A stretch of DNA of 64,000 bases from Hemileia vastatrix (GCA_030280995.1 JASXTE010000015.1:21968501-22032500); one strand, 5' to 3'. Positions 1 to 13,128 are shown, counted from the stretch's first letter. The notes: a model not told the origin generated them from the sequence alone. A program made the numbers and translations.

Positions 1-856
1 TATTCTCATATGTTATAATCCATAAATATTGGGCGCTTTTTTGACCCTTAACTGTGTTGAAAAATTTCTATTAAATAAGTTAAAATACTTACTTAATAAA
101 TTAAATTAAAATACTTAATTTTAATTGTTTTTTATTAAATTAATTACTTGTTTTACTTAATTTGGTTATTACTCAAATGGAATAGTTAAAACAATTTCTA
201 ATTTCTGTTTTGGACTTAAATTTATTATATAAATAATTGCGTGAAAATTATAATGATTTTTTTTTGATAAATTACTCACAGCTTCCCATGTTACAAATTT
301 ACATAGTTACTCATTATTTTAATTAACTGGGTTGGGAAATTAGCATGGGAAAATTATTTCTTATTTGAGAATTTAATTATTTGTTTCATATTTTTCTCTC
401 AATATCCAAGTTTCACTTATTTTCTTTTATTTTCTTGTTTTACTTTATTACTACTTTGTATATACAAATTTTTGGCGCTTCAGAGGACCCCTTGCCTATA
501 AAAAGGTCTTGGGTACTCACCTTCAGCTATCACTTACATTACTTATCAAATTTTTTAAATAAAATATTATATTTTATTATTAGTAGCGTTTCTGTTGTAT
601 TAAATATTAAATAAATATATACAGCTTGCTTTAAGAGCTTTTTAATTATTAGTAATTGATAATTAAGCGGAGATAAAATAGAACACTTACTTTTATAAGA
701 CCTTTACCCAATGTCATTAGTTCTATAAAGTCCTTTTTATCATTGTCCTTTTAACTTTTAATCCTTTCTCTTCTCTCTTCTTTTATCCTTAAGTTTTCCT
801 TCTTCTTCTTCCTCTTCCTTTTTATTTCTCCTCCTTCTAGATGAACCGGCCAATAG
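1..856 (+). repeat. Truncated LTR, chromovirus family B, inverted copy
   Basis: This stretch reads as a diverged reverse complement of the LTR at 1993-3241. Shared landmarks are the block around 40-70 (matches 2850-2905), the block around 470-545 with a TATA-like ATAAAAAGG (matches 2340-2460), and the pyrimidine-rich end near 770-840 followed by ATGAACCGGCC. The left end is cut by the window, so I cannot tell a solo LTR from the end of a full element. The short reading frame at 381-614 lies in this LTR and has no independent support. Confidence 0.65.
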
Positions 857-902
857 TGAGGGTATAAGTTTATAATATGAAATTATATATAGCTGAAAAT
901 GT

Positions 903-1992
903 TTTCAGCTTGGATATTCCCAGGACTTAGTTAAAATTACTTATAAATTATGTTAAACACATGTAGTATACATGGGAACAATAAATAAAGTTACACAAGT
1001 TGATACATAAGTGAAATTGATGATAAAATACAATATAAGCCATTATAACACCTTATATACATGCATATATCCACCTTTTACAAGTCTTATGTACTTAATA
1101 TTAAGTTGGAATATTCTAGGGTAACCCTAAGAAATTTAAAAATAAGGCTAAATAATTTCTAAGTAGACTTAATATGGTTGTTCTCATTGTTTTATATGAA
1201 AAACAAGAAATGTGCTTTATATCACTTAAAAGTTGAGTATATGCACTATAAATTTAATAATATAAAAATTTGCCTTGAAAGATCAATTTGTCTTAATTAG
1301 GACTATTTATTTGGCTACTCAAATGCATAAAAATAACACTTTTCAAATTTGGTGTTTTTTATGCCAGAAATGGCTTCTGTGTACTGCCCACATACTTCCT
1401 GCATTTTTCCTGTGTGAATAGCTTCATTTTTAGAAAAGTTAGATTTTTTAAAATATAATTACCCCACATTATTCTCCCACTGTGGGGAAACACACTAAAA
1501 TAGGTGACAGGCATTTATTTAGTGTCCTAATTTAATTATAGGTGCATTGACCTTGTTATATGCACTAATTTCATCAATAGCCTCAAGCTTGGTGCCTTTA
1601 ATTCACTACCAGGCTTAAATTTACCTAAATTAGTCAAGGATTTACCTGTGAAAGCGCCTGAAATGGACTGCATGTAGTTACCCCACATCTCATGTCCTTT
1701 TATTTGTTTCTCAGTGGTTTCTCAGCCAATATTGGTCATTTTTGGATGGGGATTTCATGTAGTAATTTGGAATAATTAGCCCCATCATTTCTACTGTTAA
1801 TCCCCCTTAGTATTGTGTAATATTTAGTGTTATTCTTTCTTTTTTTAGTCTTTTATTTTAAGATATTACATACATATACTCTCTATTTTGCTTATTCTTT
1901 TATTTTGATGGATTATCCCTAATACTCCAGGATTTTGGCAGGTGATATCATTCTAATTGTGTTATTTGTCATTCTTTATGTTGATGGGTAAG
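903..1992 (+). repeat. Solo LTR of family A, left part
   Basis: It begins TTTCAGCTTGG and is the diverged reverse complement of the LTR at 32172-33672. The copy stops at 1992, where the family-B element inserted, and resumes at 9319. The two parts together are about 1.49 kb, against 1501 bp for the intact LTR. The 5 bp before it (898-902, AATGT) recur directly after its far end (9721-9725), which supports a target-site duplication and a true solo LTR. Confidence 0.75.
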
Positions 1993-3241
1993 TGTCGGCC
2001 AATTGTCTAGAAGAAGGAGAAAAAGAGGAGAAGAAGAAGAAGAAGAAGAAGAAGGAAAAGAGGAAAAGAAATGAAAAAACTATAACAAAAAAATAAATAG
2101 ACAAAACTTGGACTGGGGAGTCAACAAAACTTATAACAAGTTATTTATGGGATGATACATGGTAAGTTTTTTTATTCTCTCTGCTTAAGTAACAAATGCT
2201 AATATTAAATGATCTTAAAGCAACCTTCATATGCATAATATATACTAGATTTCAAAGGCAAGAAAGTGCCATAATAAAAACTATTATAATTATAACATTT
2301 GTAATTAATAATAAAATTAATAATAAAAATAAAGTAAGTAATAAGTGGTGAGGCTACAGGGGATTATCCAAGGCCTTTTTATAGGAAATAGGTCCTCTGA
2401 AGCGCCACTACATTTTTAAATACAAGAGTCATAATAAGATGAAACAAGAATATAAAAGAATAAGTGAAACATAACAATTTAGAGAAAAATATGAAACAAA
2501 TAATTAAAATCCCAAATAAGAACCAAATTTTCCCACAACTAATTCCCAAATCAGTAAGTAAAAATAGTGAGTAACTAAACAAGCCTGAGACATAGGAACT
2601 ATGAGAAAAAATAATTCAAAACAGATGGTACAGTATGCTTTAAGGGTTTTTAAGTGAAACAAGTAAAAATATTTTGATGCAACAAAATATGTAATCAATT
2701 TTAATTTAGTATAAAGAAATTAATTAATTGTTCCAACTATGTAATTAAATAATTAATTTAAATGAAACAAGTAATTAATTTATTACTAAATTAGGTTGAG
2801 AATTTTAATACTATAAAATAAGTATTATAATTTATTTAATTTTTTATTGACACAATTAAGGGTCCAAAAAACAGTGGCCATAATTATGGATAATAGTATA
2901 TGAAAAAGTATATTTTAATAATTAAATTTAATTAATTAAAGTAATTACAATATAAGATAAACACTTGAATATAATTATCTTATAAGTTTTTAATTAATTA
3001 ATTTATGATTATTAAATAAACAATGCGCCCTTTGTTATGGAATATAATTAAATGCTTTTAAATTATCTTATAATAAAATTAAAATAATATTTACTTTATT
3101 TATATAAATAAAATATTAATATAAATTTATTATGTAATATAATATTAATGTTAAATGCATACTCTGCAATTATTATGTCTTTATTTAATTCCAATAAATT
3201 GTATGTTTATTTACTGGGCTCCTGGGACAGCCTGGCTGACA
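1993..3241 (-). repeat. 3' LTR of the family-B chromovirus
   Basis: About 1249 bp, starting TGTCGGCC and ending CTGGCTGACA on the + strand. It is nearly collinear with 8081-9313, including a GAAGAAGAA run near its start. A small reading frame inside it (2379-2582 minus) recurs in the other LTR at 8451-8654 and is simply LTR sequence. Confidence 0.85.
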
Positions 3242-3289
3242 CTCCCTCACTCTAAAAAAAAAAAATAAATAAATAAAATTGCTATGATT

Positions 3290-6200
3290 TTTTCTTTTTA
3301 TACTTTTTTAATAGAGTAGGAAGGTTTGAAATTTCTTTACCAGGTATCCATGCATCATATTCAGATGACTTATTTTTAAATCTCAATAAATATTCAGTAC
3401 CTCTTTCAGAAGTGATAATTCTATCATTGAGAATTTAATCAATTTCTGCAGTTTCAGTGATTTCATGAGGATTCTTCTTAGGTCTACCTCTTCTTTTGGG
3501 GAATAAATCACTGTTGGAAGTATAAGGTTTTAGTAGGGAAATGGGTAAAACAGGAGGTTTTCTATCATATGCAGAATATAACACAACTTCAACAGCATTA
3601 TCTCCAATCATTCTTTTTACAAAAAAAGGGCCCACAAAAGGATCTTTTAATTTGTTGTTTCCCTGTAAATTGAAGTTGACAGTAGATATCAACACTTCAT
3701 CAGCCTCTTTAAATGTGTGTTCCTTATGGAGTTTATCCCATCTTTTCTTCTCATATTCAAATGTTTTATCAATACAAGTTTGAGCATGTTTTCTGCACAG
3801 TTGTTGCATTTGAACAAAAGATTTGACACCAGGATGTAATTCCAATTTAGGCAATTTACTATTGAGTATTTGAGCAGGAGTATGAGGGACATAACCTAGC
3901 CAAAGCTCAAAAGGTTTCTTTTGAGTAACAGAGTAAACAGTGCTATTATAAGCAAATTTAAGACCAAGTAATAAGGTGACCCAGTCATGAGTAAATCTGT
4001 CATTGTCTTTCTATTCCAATCCAAAGGCACAATACCTTCTAATCATATCCTCTAGAGCTTGAATCATTCTTTCAGCTAGACCATCAGTTTGGAGATGGTG
4101 AGCAGTAGATAATTTTAATTCACAACCACATATATCCATTAGAGACATCCAGAATTCAGATGTGAATTTTGGATCTCTGTCAGATATAATGGCTCTAGGG
4201 AATCCAACTATATTGAACATATTACACCACCATAAGAAAGCCAAGTCTTTGGTGGAGACATCCTTATGTGTGGGAACAAATTTGCACATTTTAGTAAATC
4301 CATCCACTATTTCCCAACAAGAATTATAATTTTCTTTACCTGCAATAGGAAGACCAGTGACAAAATCCATATTAATGATTTGCCACGGAGCATCAGGTGC
4401 TTCAATTTGCTGTAATAACCCTGCTCTCTTACCAGTCATTCTTTTGGATTTCTGGCATGAATCAAAAGATTCAACATATAATTTTGCATCTTCAGACATA
4501 TTAGCCCACCAAGCAGTGTTTTTGAGTCTAATCAGTGTCTTCTCAAGATCAAAATGACCAGCTAATATGTCATCATGACAAAGTTTGAGGATAATTTCTT
4601 TCATAGAAGGAGAAATTACAATTACATTAGTAAGCTTTCTTCTATAATAAATATATCCATCTTCAATAGAAAACTTTCCCTTAATTAAAGCATTCTGATA
4701 TTTAGCAGGAAGAGTTTAATCAATGCCTGAATATAAGCATTTTTAGGATCATTTAAGATAGTAACTAATTTATTTAAATCAGAATCCTTATCATATGAAT
4801 CCAGAATTAATTGTAATAATTCCTCTTCCAGATCAACTATAAATATACCATGGATATGAACAGTGTCATCTTCAGGTACATAGGCAGGATTTGAGTCATT
4901 ATTTGGCAGAGGCAATCTGGACAGCATATCAACATTGGAGTGAACATTTCCAGCCCTATGGATAATTGTCATCTGTCCTCTGTATTCTTGAACAGCAAGT
5001 TGCCACCTGAAAATATGTCTGTTAGGTGTTTTCAGGTTTAAGAGGGACTTCACAGCACTACAGTCAGTTACCAATTCAAACTTTTGGTCATCTAGATAGT
5101 AATAAAGCTTCTAAAGAGCCCAAACAACTGCTAAGCACTCTAATTGAGTGGAACCATATTTCAATTCACTATTTCTCAAGGTTCTTGAAATATAAAAAAT
5201 TACAACCTCTGAGGATTTATCATTTATAATTTGTTTTTGGTGAAGGGCAGCACCCAGACCAACAAAGCTAGCATCTGTGTATATGACAAAGGGTTTGTTG
5301 AATTCTGGAAGAGGCAATATAGGGGCTGTAATTAAGCAGCTTTTTAATGTATCAAAAGCTTTTTGACAGTCATTATCCCAGAGAAAGGCAACATCTTTTC
5401 TGGTCAGTTTTTTAAGGGGCAAGGCTATGACCTGATAATTTTTAATATATTGTCTATAATAGCCACACATACCCAAAAAACTTTGGATTTCTCTTACAGA
5501 AGTTGGTGCTTACACATTTTGAATGGCATCAACTTTGTTTTTATCTACACAAATTTGTAAGCCTGACACAACATGGCCAAGGACTTTCAAGGATTGAAAA
5601 CCAAATTTACACTTTTTTAAGGACAAGGTCATATTGATTTCATCCATTTTTTGGAAAACTCTATTTAAGTGAATCATATGTTCATCAAAAGTTTTAGAAA
5701 AAATTATAATGTCATCAATATAAACCATGAGCCATCCTTCAATTATTTCTTGATGGAAAGTGTTATCCATGACTTTTTGAAACACTGAAGGAGCATTTTT
5801 AGGGCCAAATGGCATCCTAACATACTTATATATTCCCATATTAGTAGCAATTAGTAAAAAATTTTGTGAATTTTTCTCAACAGGAATTTGATGATAACCT
5901 TTATTGTCATCCAGACAACTAATAAATTTTGCACCCTGTAAGGTAGCATGAATTGAATTAATTCTGGGCAAAGGAAAAATATCATCTACAGTATAAGTGT
6001 TTAATGCTCTGTAATCTCCACATAATCTAGCCTTATCTTTTTCATAAGAAATCAAGACTGGGGATATGACACAATATTTTGGGGTGACATCCACTTTCTC
6101 AATTATATTAATTTTTAATAAGGTAGAAATATTATCTTTAATATCCTTTCTTTTCGTTGGAGAAACAGGATATGGTTTTTTCTTAAGACTAGGAGGAATA

Positions 6201-6790
6201 TCACTCAAGTTACAGGATAAAGTAATTTTCATTTCATCCTTAACAACTCCTAGGACATGAGAACCATGAGCAAAAGCCATAGGAAAAGAGGTAATTGAGG
6301 CAATTATAAAATCCTTCTGCTCACTAGTTAATTGATCGCCAAAAGAAGCAGTATTTATTTCAGTTAATAACCTATCCATTTCATTTTTTGGTCTACCTGT
6401 ACATTGAATTAATGAGTTACAAGACTTTAAAAAATAAGCAGAAGATCTTCTAGGGGAAGAAATTTTGAATTTCCTTTTGCCATTCAATCCCAATGTGAAG
6501 CAATTATTGGCAGGGTCCAATTTTACACCAAACATGGTCAGAATGTCATTACCCATAATAAACCAATTGCTCAAATTATCATTTCTCATGACAATAAATT
6601 CACAAACAGCTCTGACAAAACCACCCTTATATTTGAAGAATACAGTGGCTTTGTATTTGCCAATGGGACATAAAACAGAGCCATAACCTCTCCATTTTTC
6701 ACATGTCATAGGTAATAATTTATCCATATAATCTTTATCCACTGAAGCCAGTGCCTTTTCAGACACTCACACCTCCATATGCAACCTTCA
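3290..6790 (-). pseudogene. Degenerate chromovirus pol (protease remnant, RT, RNase H, integrase, chromodomain)
   Basis: Five minus-strand open stretches (5510-6766, 5111-5476, 4685-5074, 4011-4604, 3435-3854) follow the order of the intact Gag-Pol at 33857-39730 and are clearly homologous. Visible motifs are the RT block with YIDD (near 5710), the RNase H block YTDAS (near 5270), the integrase zinc region with CQKSKR (near 4440) and TDGLAERMIQ (near 4070). A chromodomain-like tail (near 3300-3420) lies behind an in-frame stop. Stops and frameshifts separate the segments. The protease is cut just before its DTG aspartate near 6790, so the copy cannot encode a working polyprotein. A few codons near 7060 may be the gag start. 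Confidence 0.9.
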
Positions 6791-7350
6791 ATATTTTCTT
6801 GAGGTTTGAACAGGCTTTGAGCATGTCTACATTGATGGAGCTGATTAGGAGGCATGAAAATTTTCTGATTTAGAACCTTAAAAATGAATAAGATTTCTTG
6901 AATCCTGTCCTTCAGAAGTTCTACTTTAGCATTATATCTTAATTTTCCTCATTTAATGCCAGTAATTGAGCTGATAGATTGATTGTTCATCATAATTATT
7001 CATTTTCAATTCCTTAGTGGCAGTCATGTTATTAATTTTTGCAGACATTGTGCCTTAAAATTTAAATAAACAAAATTTAAATCAGTTTCATTTCAAAAAA
7101 ATTATTTTTATTTATTTTCTTAATTCAAAAAAAATAAATAAAATTAAAAAATATAAACTAAATAAAATCTGAAAAAAACTTTAATTTTTATATAAAAAAT
7201 AATAAGCCTAAATATTATCTAATGGACTCAATTATTTTCAAAAAAAAATAATAACACATATTAATGACAAAATTAAATTAATAATTCATCAAAAATAAAT
7301 GATATGTTAAAATTAAATTTTTTTTAATAAATCCATAGTCATTTATATTT

Positions 7351-7740
7351 CAAAATAATTGTATGATTATAAAATATTGGACAAAATTTATTAACAATAT
7401 CTATATCAAAAATTTTATTTAAATAGTATGACAATAAATTAATATGTCAAAAATAAAAAATCCAATATACACACATATTATTTCTATTTCAACATAATTG
7501 TATGATTATTCATAATATTGGACATAATATTGTCAACAATATTTACATTGGAAATATAATTATTTATTATGACTATAAATTAACATGTCAAATTAAAATT
7601 TTCAATATACACACAATATATTTTCATTTACAAAATAATTGTATGATTAATTATAATATTGGACAAAATGTCAACAATATTTATATTGAAAATTTATTTA
7701 TTTTATTATGACAATAAATTAATATGTCAAAAATAAAACT
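7351..7740. repeat. 140-bp tandem repeat, about three copies
   Basis: The block AATAATTGTATGATTA recurs at 7355, 7495 and 7635 with an exact 140-bp period. Each unit continues with ATATTGGACA, CAACAAT and GACAATAAATTAATATGTC-like text. It occupies the place of gag inside the family-B element. No coding sense is visible. Confidence 0.8.
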
Positions 7741-8080
7741 CATCTAGGACTAAGAGTGTTGCTCTATCATGCTCAACTAGGAAAAAAAATATTTAGGAAG
7801 ACCAACTTACACTCAGTGATTCAGCAATTAAGTCACAATCACTGTTATTGCCATAAAATATTTAAAATAGATTTGTTAAGTGCAAAGGCAAACTTACTAT
7901 AGTGATCAACAATTACTCTAAAATGTATAGAATTTTGAAATATATAACTCGTTATGTAAGAACCCCAGTTCAATTCACAGTTGTGGCAAAAGTTGATTTT
8001 GCGTGCAAGTGTGGTCCATGCATTAATCGTTTGTCCAATCGTCAAGAAATCAATGTTGTCATTTGGAAAGGGTCCCCAAT

Positions 8081-9313
8081 TGTCGTCCGGTCGTCTAGAA
8101 GAAGAAGAAGAAGAAGAAGAAGAAGGAAAAGAGGAAAAGAAATGAAAAAACTATAACAAAAAAAATAAATAGACAAAACTTGGACTGGGGAGTCAACAAA
8201 ACTTATAACAAGTTATTTATGGGATGATACATGGTAAGTTTTTTTATTCTCTCTGCTTAAGTAGCGAATGCTAATATTAAATGATCTTAAAGCAACCTTT
8301 ATATGCATAATATATACTAGATTTCAAAGGCAAGAAAGTGCCATAATAAAAACTATTATAATTATAACATTTGTAATTAATAATAAAATTAATAATAAAA
8401 ATAAAGTAAGTAATAAGTGGTGAGGCTACAGGGGATTATCCAAGGCCTTTTTATAGGCAATGGGTCCTCTGAAGCGCCACTACATTTGTAAATACAAGAT
8501 TCATAATAAGATGAAACAAGAATATAAAAGAATAAGTGAAACATAACAATTTAGAGAAAAATATGAAACAAATAATTAAAATCCCAAATAAGAACCAAAT
8601 TTTCCCACAACTAATTCCCAAATCAGTAAGTAAAAATAGTGAGTAACTAAACAAGCCTGAGACATAGGAACTATGAGAAAAAATAATTCAAAACAGATGG
8701 TACAGTATGCTTTAAGGGTTTTTAAGTGAAACAAGTAAAAATATTTTGATGCAACAAAATATGTAATCAATTTTAATTTAGTATAAAGAAATTAATTAAT
8801 TGTTCCAACTATGTAATTAAATAATTAATTTAAATGAAACAAGTAATTAATTTATTACTAAATTAGGTTGAGAATTTTAATACTATAAAATAAGTATTAT
8901 AATTTATTTAATTTTTTATTGACACAATTAAGGGTCCAAAAAACAGTGGCCATAATTATGGATAATAGTATATGAAAAAGTATATTTTAATAATTAAATT
9001 TAATTAATTAAAGTAATTACAATATAAGATAAACACTTGAATATAATTATCTTATAAGTTTTTAATTAATTAATTTATGATTATTAAATAAACAATGCGC
9101 CCTTTGTTATGGAATATAATTAAATGCTTTTAAATTATCTTATAATAAAATTAAAATAATATTTACTTTATTTATATAAATAAAATATTAATATAAATTT
9201 ATTATGTAATATAATATTAATGTTAAATGCATACTCTGCAATTATTATGTCTTTATTCAATTCCAATAAATTTTATGTTTATTTACTGGGCTCCTGGGAC
9301 AGCCTGGCTGACA
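8081..9313 (-). repeat. 5' LTR of the family-B chromovirus
   Basis: About 1233 bp, starting TGTCGTCC and ending CTGGCTGACA, near-identical over most of its length to 1993-3241. The differences include the length of the GAAGAA run near the start and scattered substitutions. The LTRs are much better preserved than the pol relic between them, which suggests that the copy was already defective when it was mobilised, or that gene conversion has acted. Confidence 0.85.
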
Positions 9314-9318
9314 GTAAG

Positions 9319-9720
9319 TGTATAGGCTAGAATGAGGCATCATTAGCTGTGTATAGGCCTGGTAAATCAAGGGGGTACATTGGTTGATTATTGGTTATAA
9401 AAGGAGGAGGTTTTTTGTCTTGTTTTCTACATTCTTTATCATTACAATAAAAATATATAGCCAATACAATTACAATACATATCAATAGTAATTTTAAAGT
9501 CTTTGAATAGTATCTTAATTATTACATCTATTTTTCTACTAACTATAAGATTGTAACCCATTTATAATTAGTGAGATTAAAATTACTGAGACCCTTATAT
9601 TGGGTTATATTTTAATACTTATTGGATTTGTACCACAGTATTCATATAGGACCATTAAAATATTCTAGACAACTGACCATTCAAGCTATTCACGTCCCTG
9701 TACTTGATCTCAGCCTGACA
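9319..9720 (+). repeat. Solo LTR of family A, right part
   Basis: This is the continuation of 903-1992 after the GTAAG duplication. It ends CAGCCTGACA and is followed by AATGT, the duplicate of 898-902. It contains TATAAAAGGAGGAGG near 9399, the reverse complement of the TATA-like block in the other family-A LTRs (for example near 32500). Confidence 0.75.
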
Positions 9721-9881
9721 AATGTACTGTCTGTTTCCATCCAATATCATATTTTAAACAACTAAAAACTAACAGTTCGCAATAAATTGTTTCTTGTTAT
9801 TTTTTCTTATTTTTCTCTTTAATTTCTTAATTTGATATTTAACAAACCCTAACTGTTATTCGCCATATCATCACTAGGGAC

Positions 9882-10039
9882 AGGTGATTGATAGTGTTCG
9901 CTCTTAAGCTAACAGTTTATAAGGGGTTTACTCACGTTAAATCTCTCATTAAACAATAAAAGGTGATTGATAGTGTCCACTCTTAAGCTAACAGTTCATA
10001 AGGGGTTTACTCACGTTAAATCTCTCATTAAACGATAAA
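9882..10039. repeat. 79-bp tandem duplication
   Basis: Two adjacent copies (9882-9960 and 9961-10039) both begin AGGTGATTGATAGTGT and run through CTTAAGCTAACAG, GGGGTTTACTCACGTTAAA and CTCTCATTAAAC. It lies directly upstream of a candidate splice acceptor at 10046-10047. Confidence 0.8.
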
Positions 10040-10047
10040 AGATTTAG

Positions 10048-11018
10048 ATCGTTGAAAGAGCCACGCTTAAACCAATTGTTGCTTTGCTTGCCACTTGCAT
10101 TGGTGACTTTGTTTACGCTGCTTCCAGTCAGATTTACTCAATCAGCCAAATTACAAATCAAGTATGTATGTACAGTCAAATCCGAAATTATTGAAACAAA
10201 AATTATTTCTTTTGAAAATTTATTGAGAGCCCAAAAGTTGAGCTGTAGTATTTTTTTGACATCTCTAATCCAGTTAGAGGCAATCGGACTTATTTATTTT
10301 ATTTTATTTTCCGTCCCTCTTCATCTTCCCAGTTGAAAGAGAGGTCAAACCCACTGTCACAGAAAGAACTGAAGCTGTTAAAAAAATGCTTCAGCTCAAC
10401 TTTAGGGCTGTCAATAAATTTTCAAAAAAATTCATCTTTGTTACAATGTTTTCGGATTTGACGGTAAAATGCAGCGGTCAAGTTAACAATAATTTCGATT
10501 ACAAATTGATCTTGCTAAAAATAAGACTGAAAACATTTTGTATACTCCATAAAACTTTAAATCCCCGATGGTTATATACGTGAATGCTAAAAAAATAATT
10601 TGCCATTTTAAGCCCTTTTTTCGGTTAGAATAACACGTTTGAAATTAAGATTTAATTGTAAAATATATTTCGAAACTCATAAAGTATATCTTGAATCTTT
10701 TCTTGATGGATAATTTTTGGGTCAATAATTTTTTTTAAATTTCAATGTAAAAATAACATCAGATAGGTTATACATAAGGACTTTCCAAACTAAATTCATT
10801 CTGAAAAACAGGGAACAGAAAATGAAAGAAAAAAAAAGAATCCGTATGTGCTGTAATGAAGTAGCTTTGATTAGATTTGATTCTTTGCAGATCATTAAAA
10901 ATTGATACTTGAAAAAGTAAAATTTTCAAGGGAAGAGCTCGAGGTTGCTGAGTGTCGAGCTTCCTGTCGAAAACAATTTCGGGAAGCAAGGCAAAAAGGA
11001 TTCAGGTTGGATTAAACG
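10048..11018 (+). pseudogene. Candidate exons of an unrecognised, probably incomplete gene
   Basis: Three short stretches look coding but could not be joined cleanly. (1) 10048-10161 follows a TTTAG acceptor and ends at GTATGT; it reads IVERATLKPIVALLATCIGD then FVYAASSQIYSISQITNQ. (2) 10333-about 10480 follows a CCCAG acceptor and contains EVKPTVTERTEAVKKML; its frame does not match the first exon unless the donor is shifted by 4 bp. (3) About 10930-11018 reads ELEVAECRASCRKQFREARQ and ends in a stop. No start exon is visible. The 5' side is taken up by a tandem repeat and the solo LTR, so the gene may have lost its beginning. I do not recognise the family, and this could instead be one real gene with exons I failed to place. 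Confidence 0.35.
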
Positions 11019-11185
11019 CCATGGAAACTTGGTTTGCCTCTATCTTAACCTGTTCTTTCGTTACTTGAAAGACAAAGATTTTCGTTGATCAAGGGTTCAT
11101 TCTATCTGCAACCCTTCGTGATACTTTCAGATGTGTGCCCTCTAGCTAGAAAGTCCCATAATCGTTACTTTGGGTTTGCAAGGCA

Positions 11186-11193
11186 TATAAATA
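11186..11193 (+). promoter_or_regulatory. TATA-like box of the secreted-protein gene
   Basis: TATAAATA lies about 150 bp upstream of the ATG at 11343, in DNA less AT-rich than its surroundings. Its position suits a core promoter for the gene at 11343-13269, if that start is right. Confidence 0.45.
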
Positions 11194-11342
11194 ACAGTCG
11201 TTCAAGTGGTTATGTCCGATATTCATCATTTCAATACCTGGTGTGTCTGTGTATATTTTGTAATAAAAAATTGTAGTAAATTTTGTTCTTTACTTTGCTG
11301 GTTCAAACTTTCAAATTTCCATAAATTTCACTTCAAAACACT

Positions 11343-13086
11343 ATGTATTCCTATACTTTGTTTACTTTTTCATTTTTTTTCAATTTGTGGCCCACAATTT
11401 ACTCTCAGGCTTTCGCTGGACCACCAAACTATCCAAATATGCCAAATATGCCAAATCCATATCCAGCACAACCAACCTATCCAAACATGCCAAACCCATA
11501 TGTTGCTCCTAATCCTATAGGAAATGGAGGGGGAAGTAACAGTAAGTTGGAAATCTGACCAATATTTTTTTTGTGTGTGTGTTTCTTGAATGATTAATCT
11601 CTTGGGTTTCTCTGTAGCGATTAATTTTGGATGTGGCCAGAACGACATTATCGAGGCTGATATATGTAATTTAAAGGGAAATAATCTTGTGCAAGCTGCT
11701 ATCAAACGAGCAAAATACGTCTTGGCCATGATTGATGGATTTATCAAAACTAACAATGTTTGTTTTTCCAACCTTTATTACTTTCAAAGACTCTTCAAAC
11801 GAACATTATGTCTAACCTTCCTTCCATGAACGTTTTTTCATTGATTCTTCTTTTTTTAGGTTGCAAATCAAGGAAAGATGATAGGCAAACAAGAAGAAGA
11901 TAGCATGTGGCTCTACTCTATTCTTGCTGCTGCTTCGCGCTCTCCTGAAACTGCCCTTAGTCAATTGGCTGTACTTAGAGACAATTCGCTTGAGTTACGG
12001 TAAGGAGTTGTTTTAAAATTCAAAACATAGATAAGAATCGCAGAAGATTAATAACTTGATTCATTTTTCAAAAAAAAAAAAAAAAAAAAAAAAAAAACTG
12101 AATAGCGTTGTAATTGAGACGTTAGAAAACACACCCAGTGGCTCAGCAGCTGCAAGGTTTGTGGAACTGCGGTAAGTCTTTCTTCACAAAGAAGAAATCT
12201 CTTGTAAACTCTCACAAGCTAGCACATATAATTAACCCCTCAAAAAAATGTAAATCATATTAGAAAAATTACTACCCCGATTGCACTATCATTGATTGAT
12301 GGAGCCAGTCGAAAAGCAAATGGTAATCCTGGAGTTAGAGGAGGATGGGGTCCTAGTACGACGATCATGCAAAAGACCACGATTGCTAATAGCGTGCATG
12401 AGCTAGTTACTTACAGCAGGTTAATGGCAGGCCGTACGTAGAGCATAGCTTCACTATTCATCTTTTAAGACGAGTAATCAAGACTCAGGTGTTAACGAAA
12501 CGATTGTTTATTATTTTTCATTTCATTTTTCTTTCTGTTTTTATTTTATTTTATTTTTTTTCCCCAAAGGAATCAGCTATTTGGGAACACCCAATCTATC
12601 TCCTGAGGCTATACATCAGTCACTTTTTACAGGATGGTTGAATCTGATGGCACAACAAAAAGATCAAGCTTTTTGTGCAACTGGAGCAACTAACGCCAGG
12701 ACTGCATTATCTCAATTAAAGGTAAACAAGTCTCAAGTTATTAAACCTAATTCACGAATATTGACACGATTTCTCTGAAAAAAAAAAAACTTACTTTACA
12801 AGACCGCAACAGAAGTTTCCGCTCAACAAGTGTAATTTTTTTATGTATATTTAAAATAAACTTCTTCGACATGCTAATAAGTTTTTTTTATCTGTTTTTT
12901 TTTAAAAAAAACCTTAATAGTATGGAAATAAAGCGAATTTCTCGTGCTTTTAAAACAAGAAATCCTCAGCAGATTTCCAACGCTCTTAATGCTATGAGAG
13001 CAGCTCAATCCGCAATGGAGAAGAGTAAATTTAAATTTTATTTAAATTCCAATACCAACTTATATCCCATCTTAAATTGGTGGCTG

Positions 13087-13128
<42 letters not shown>

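Larger units (their letters stand above)
1993..9313 (-). mobile_element. Decayed Ty3/gypsy chromovirus, family B, gag lost
   Basis: The element is bounded by direct LTRs (1993-3241 and 8081-9313) that start TGTC and end GACA. A 5-bp target duplication GTAAG lies at 1988-1992 and 9314-9318. All coding remains are on the minus strand, so 8081-9313 is the 5' LTR. Next to it, on the minus strand and after a 2-nt spacer, is TGGGGACCCTTTCC, a plausible tRNA primer-binding site. A purine tract (AGAGTGAGGGAG on the minus strand) abuts the 3' LTR at 3242. The pol relic covers about 3290-6790. Gag and the catalytic part of the protease are missing, and 6800-8080 holds AT-rich DNA and a 140-bp tandem repeat. 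It sits inside the solo LTR 903-9720. Confidence 0.85.

Noticed and set aside
2379..2582. Small conserved frame repeated at 8451-8654
   Set aside because: The two copies lie at equivalent positions in paired LTRs; conservation reflects the LTR, not a protein.
10052..10336. Hydrophobic + strand frame (starts MKEPRLNQ)
   Set aside because: Another frame of the same DNA has better composition and a splice donor at 10162, so this one is most likely a shadow.
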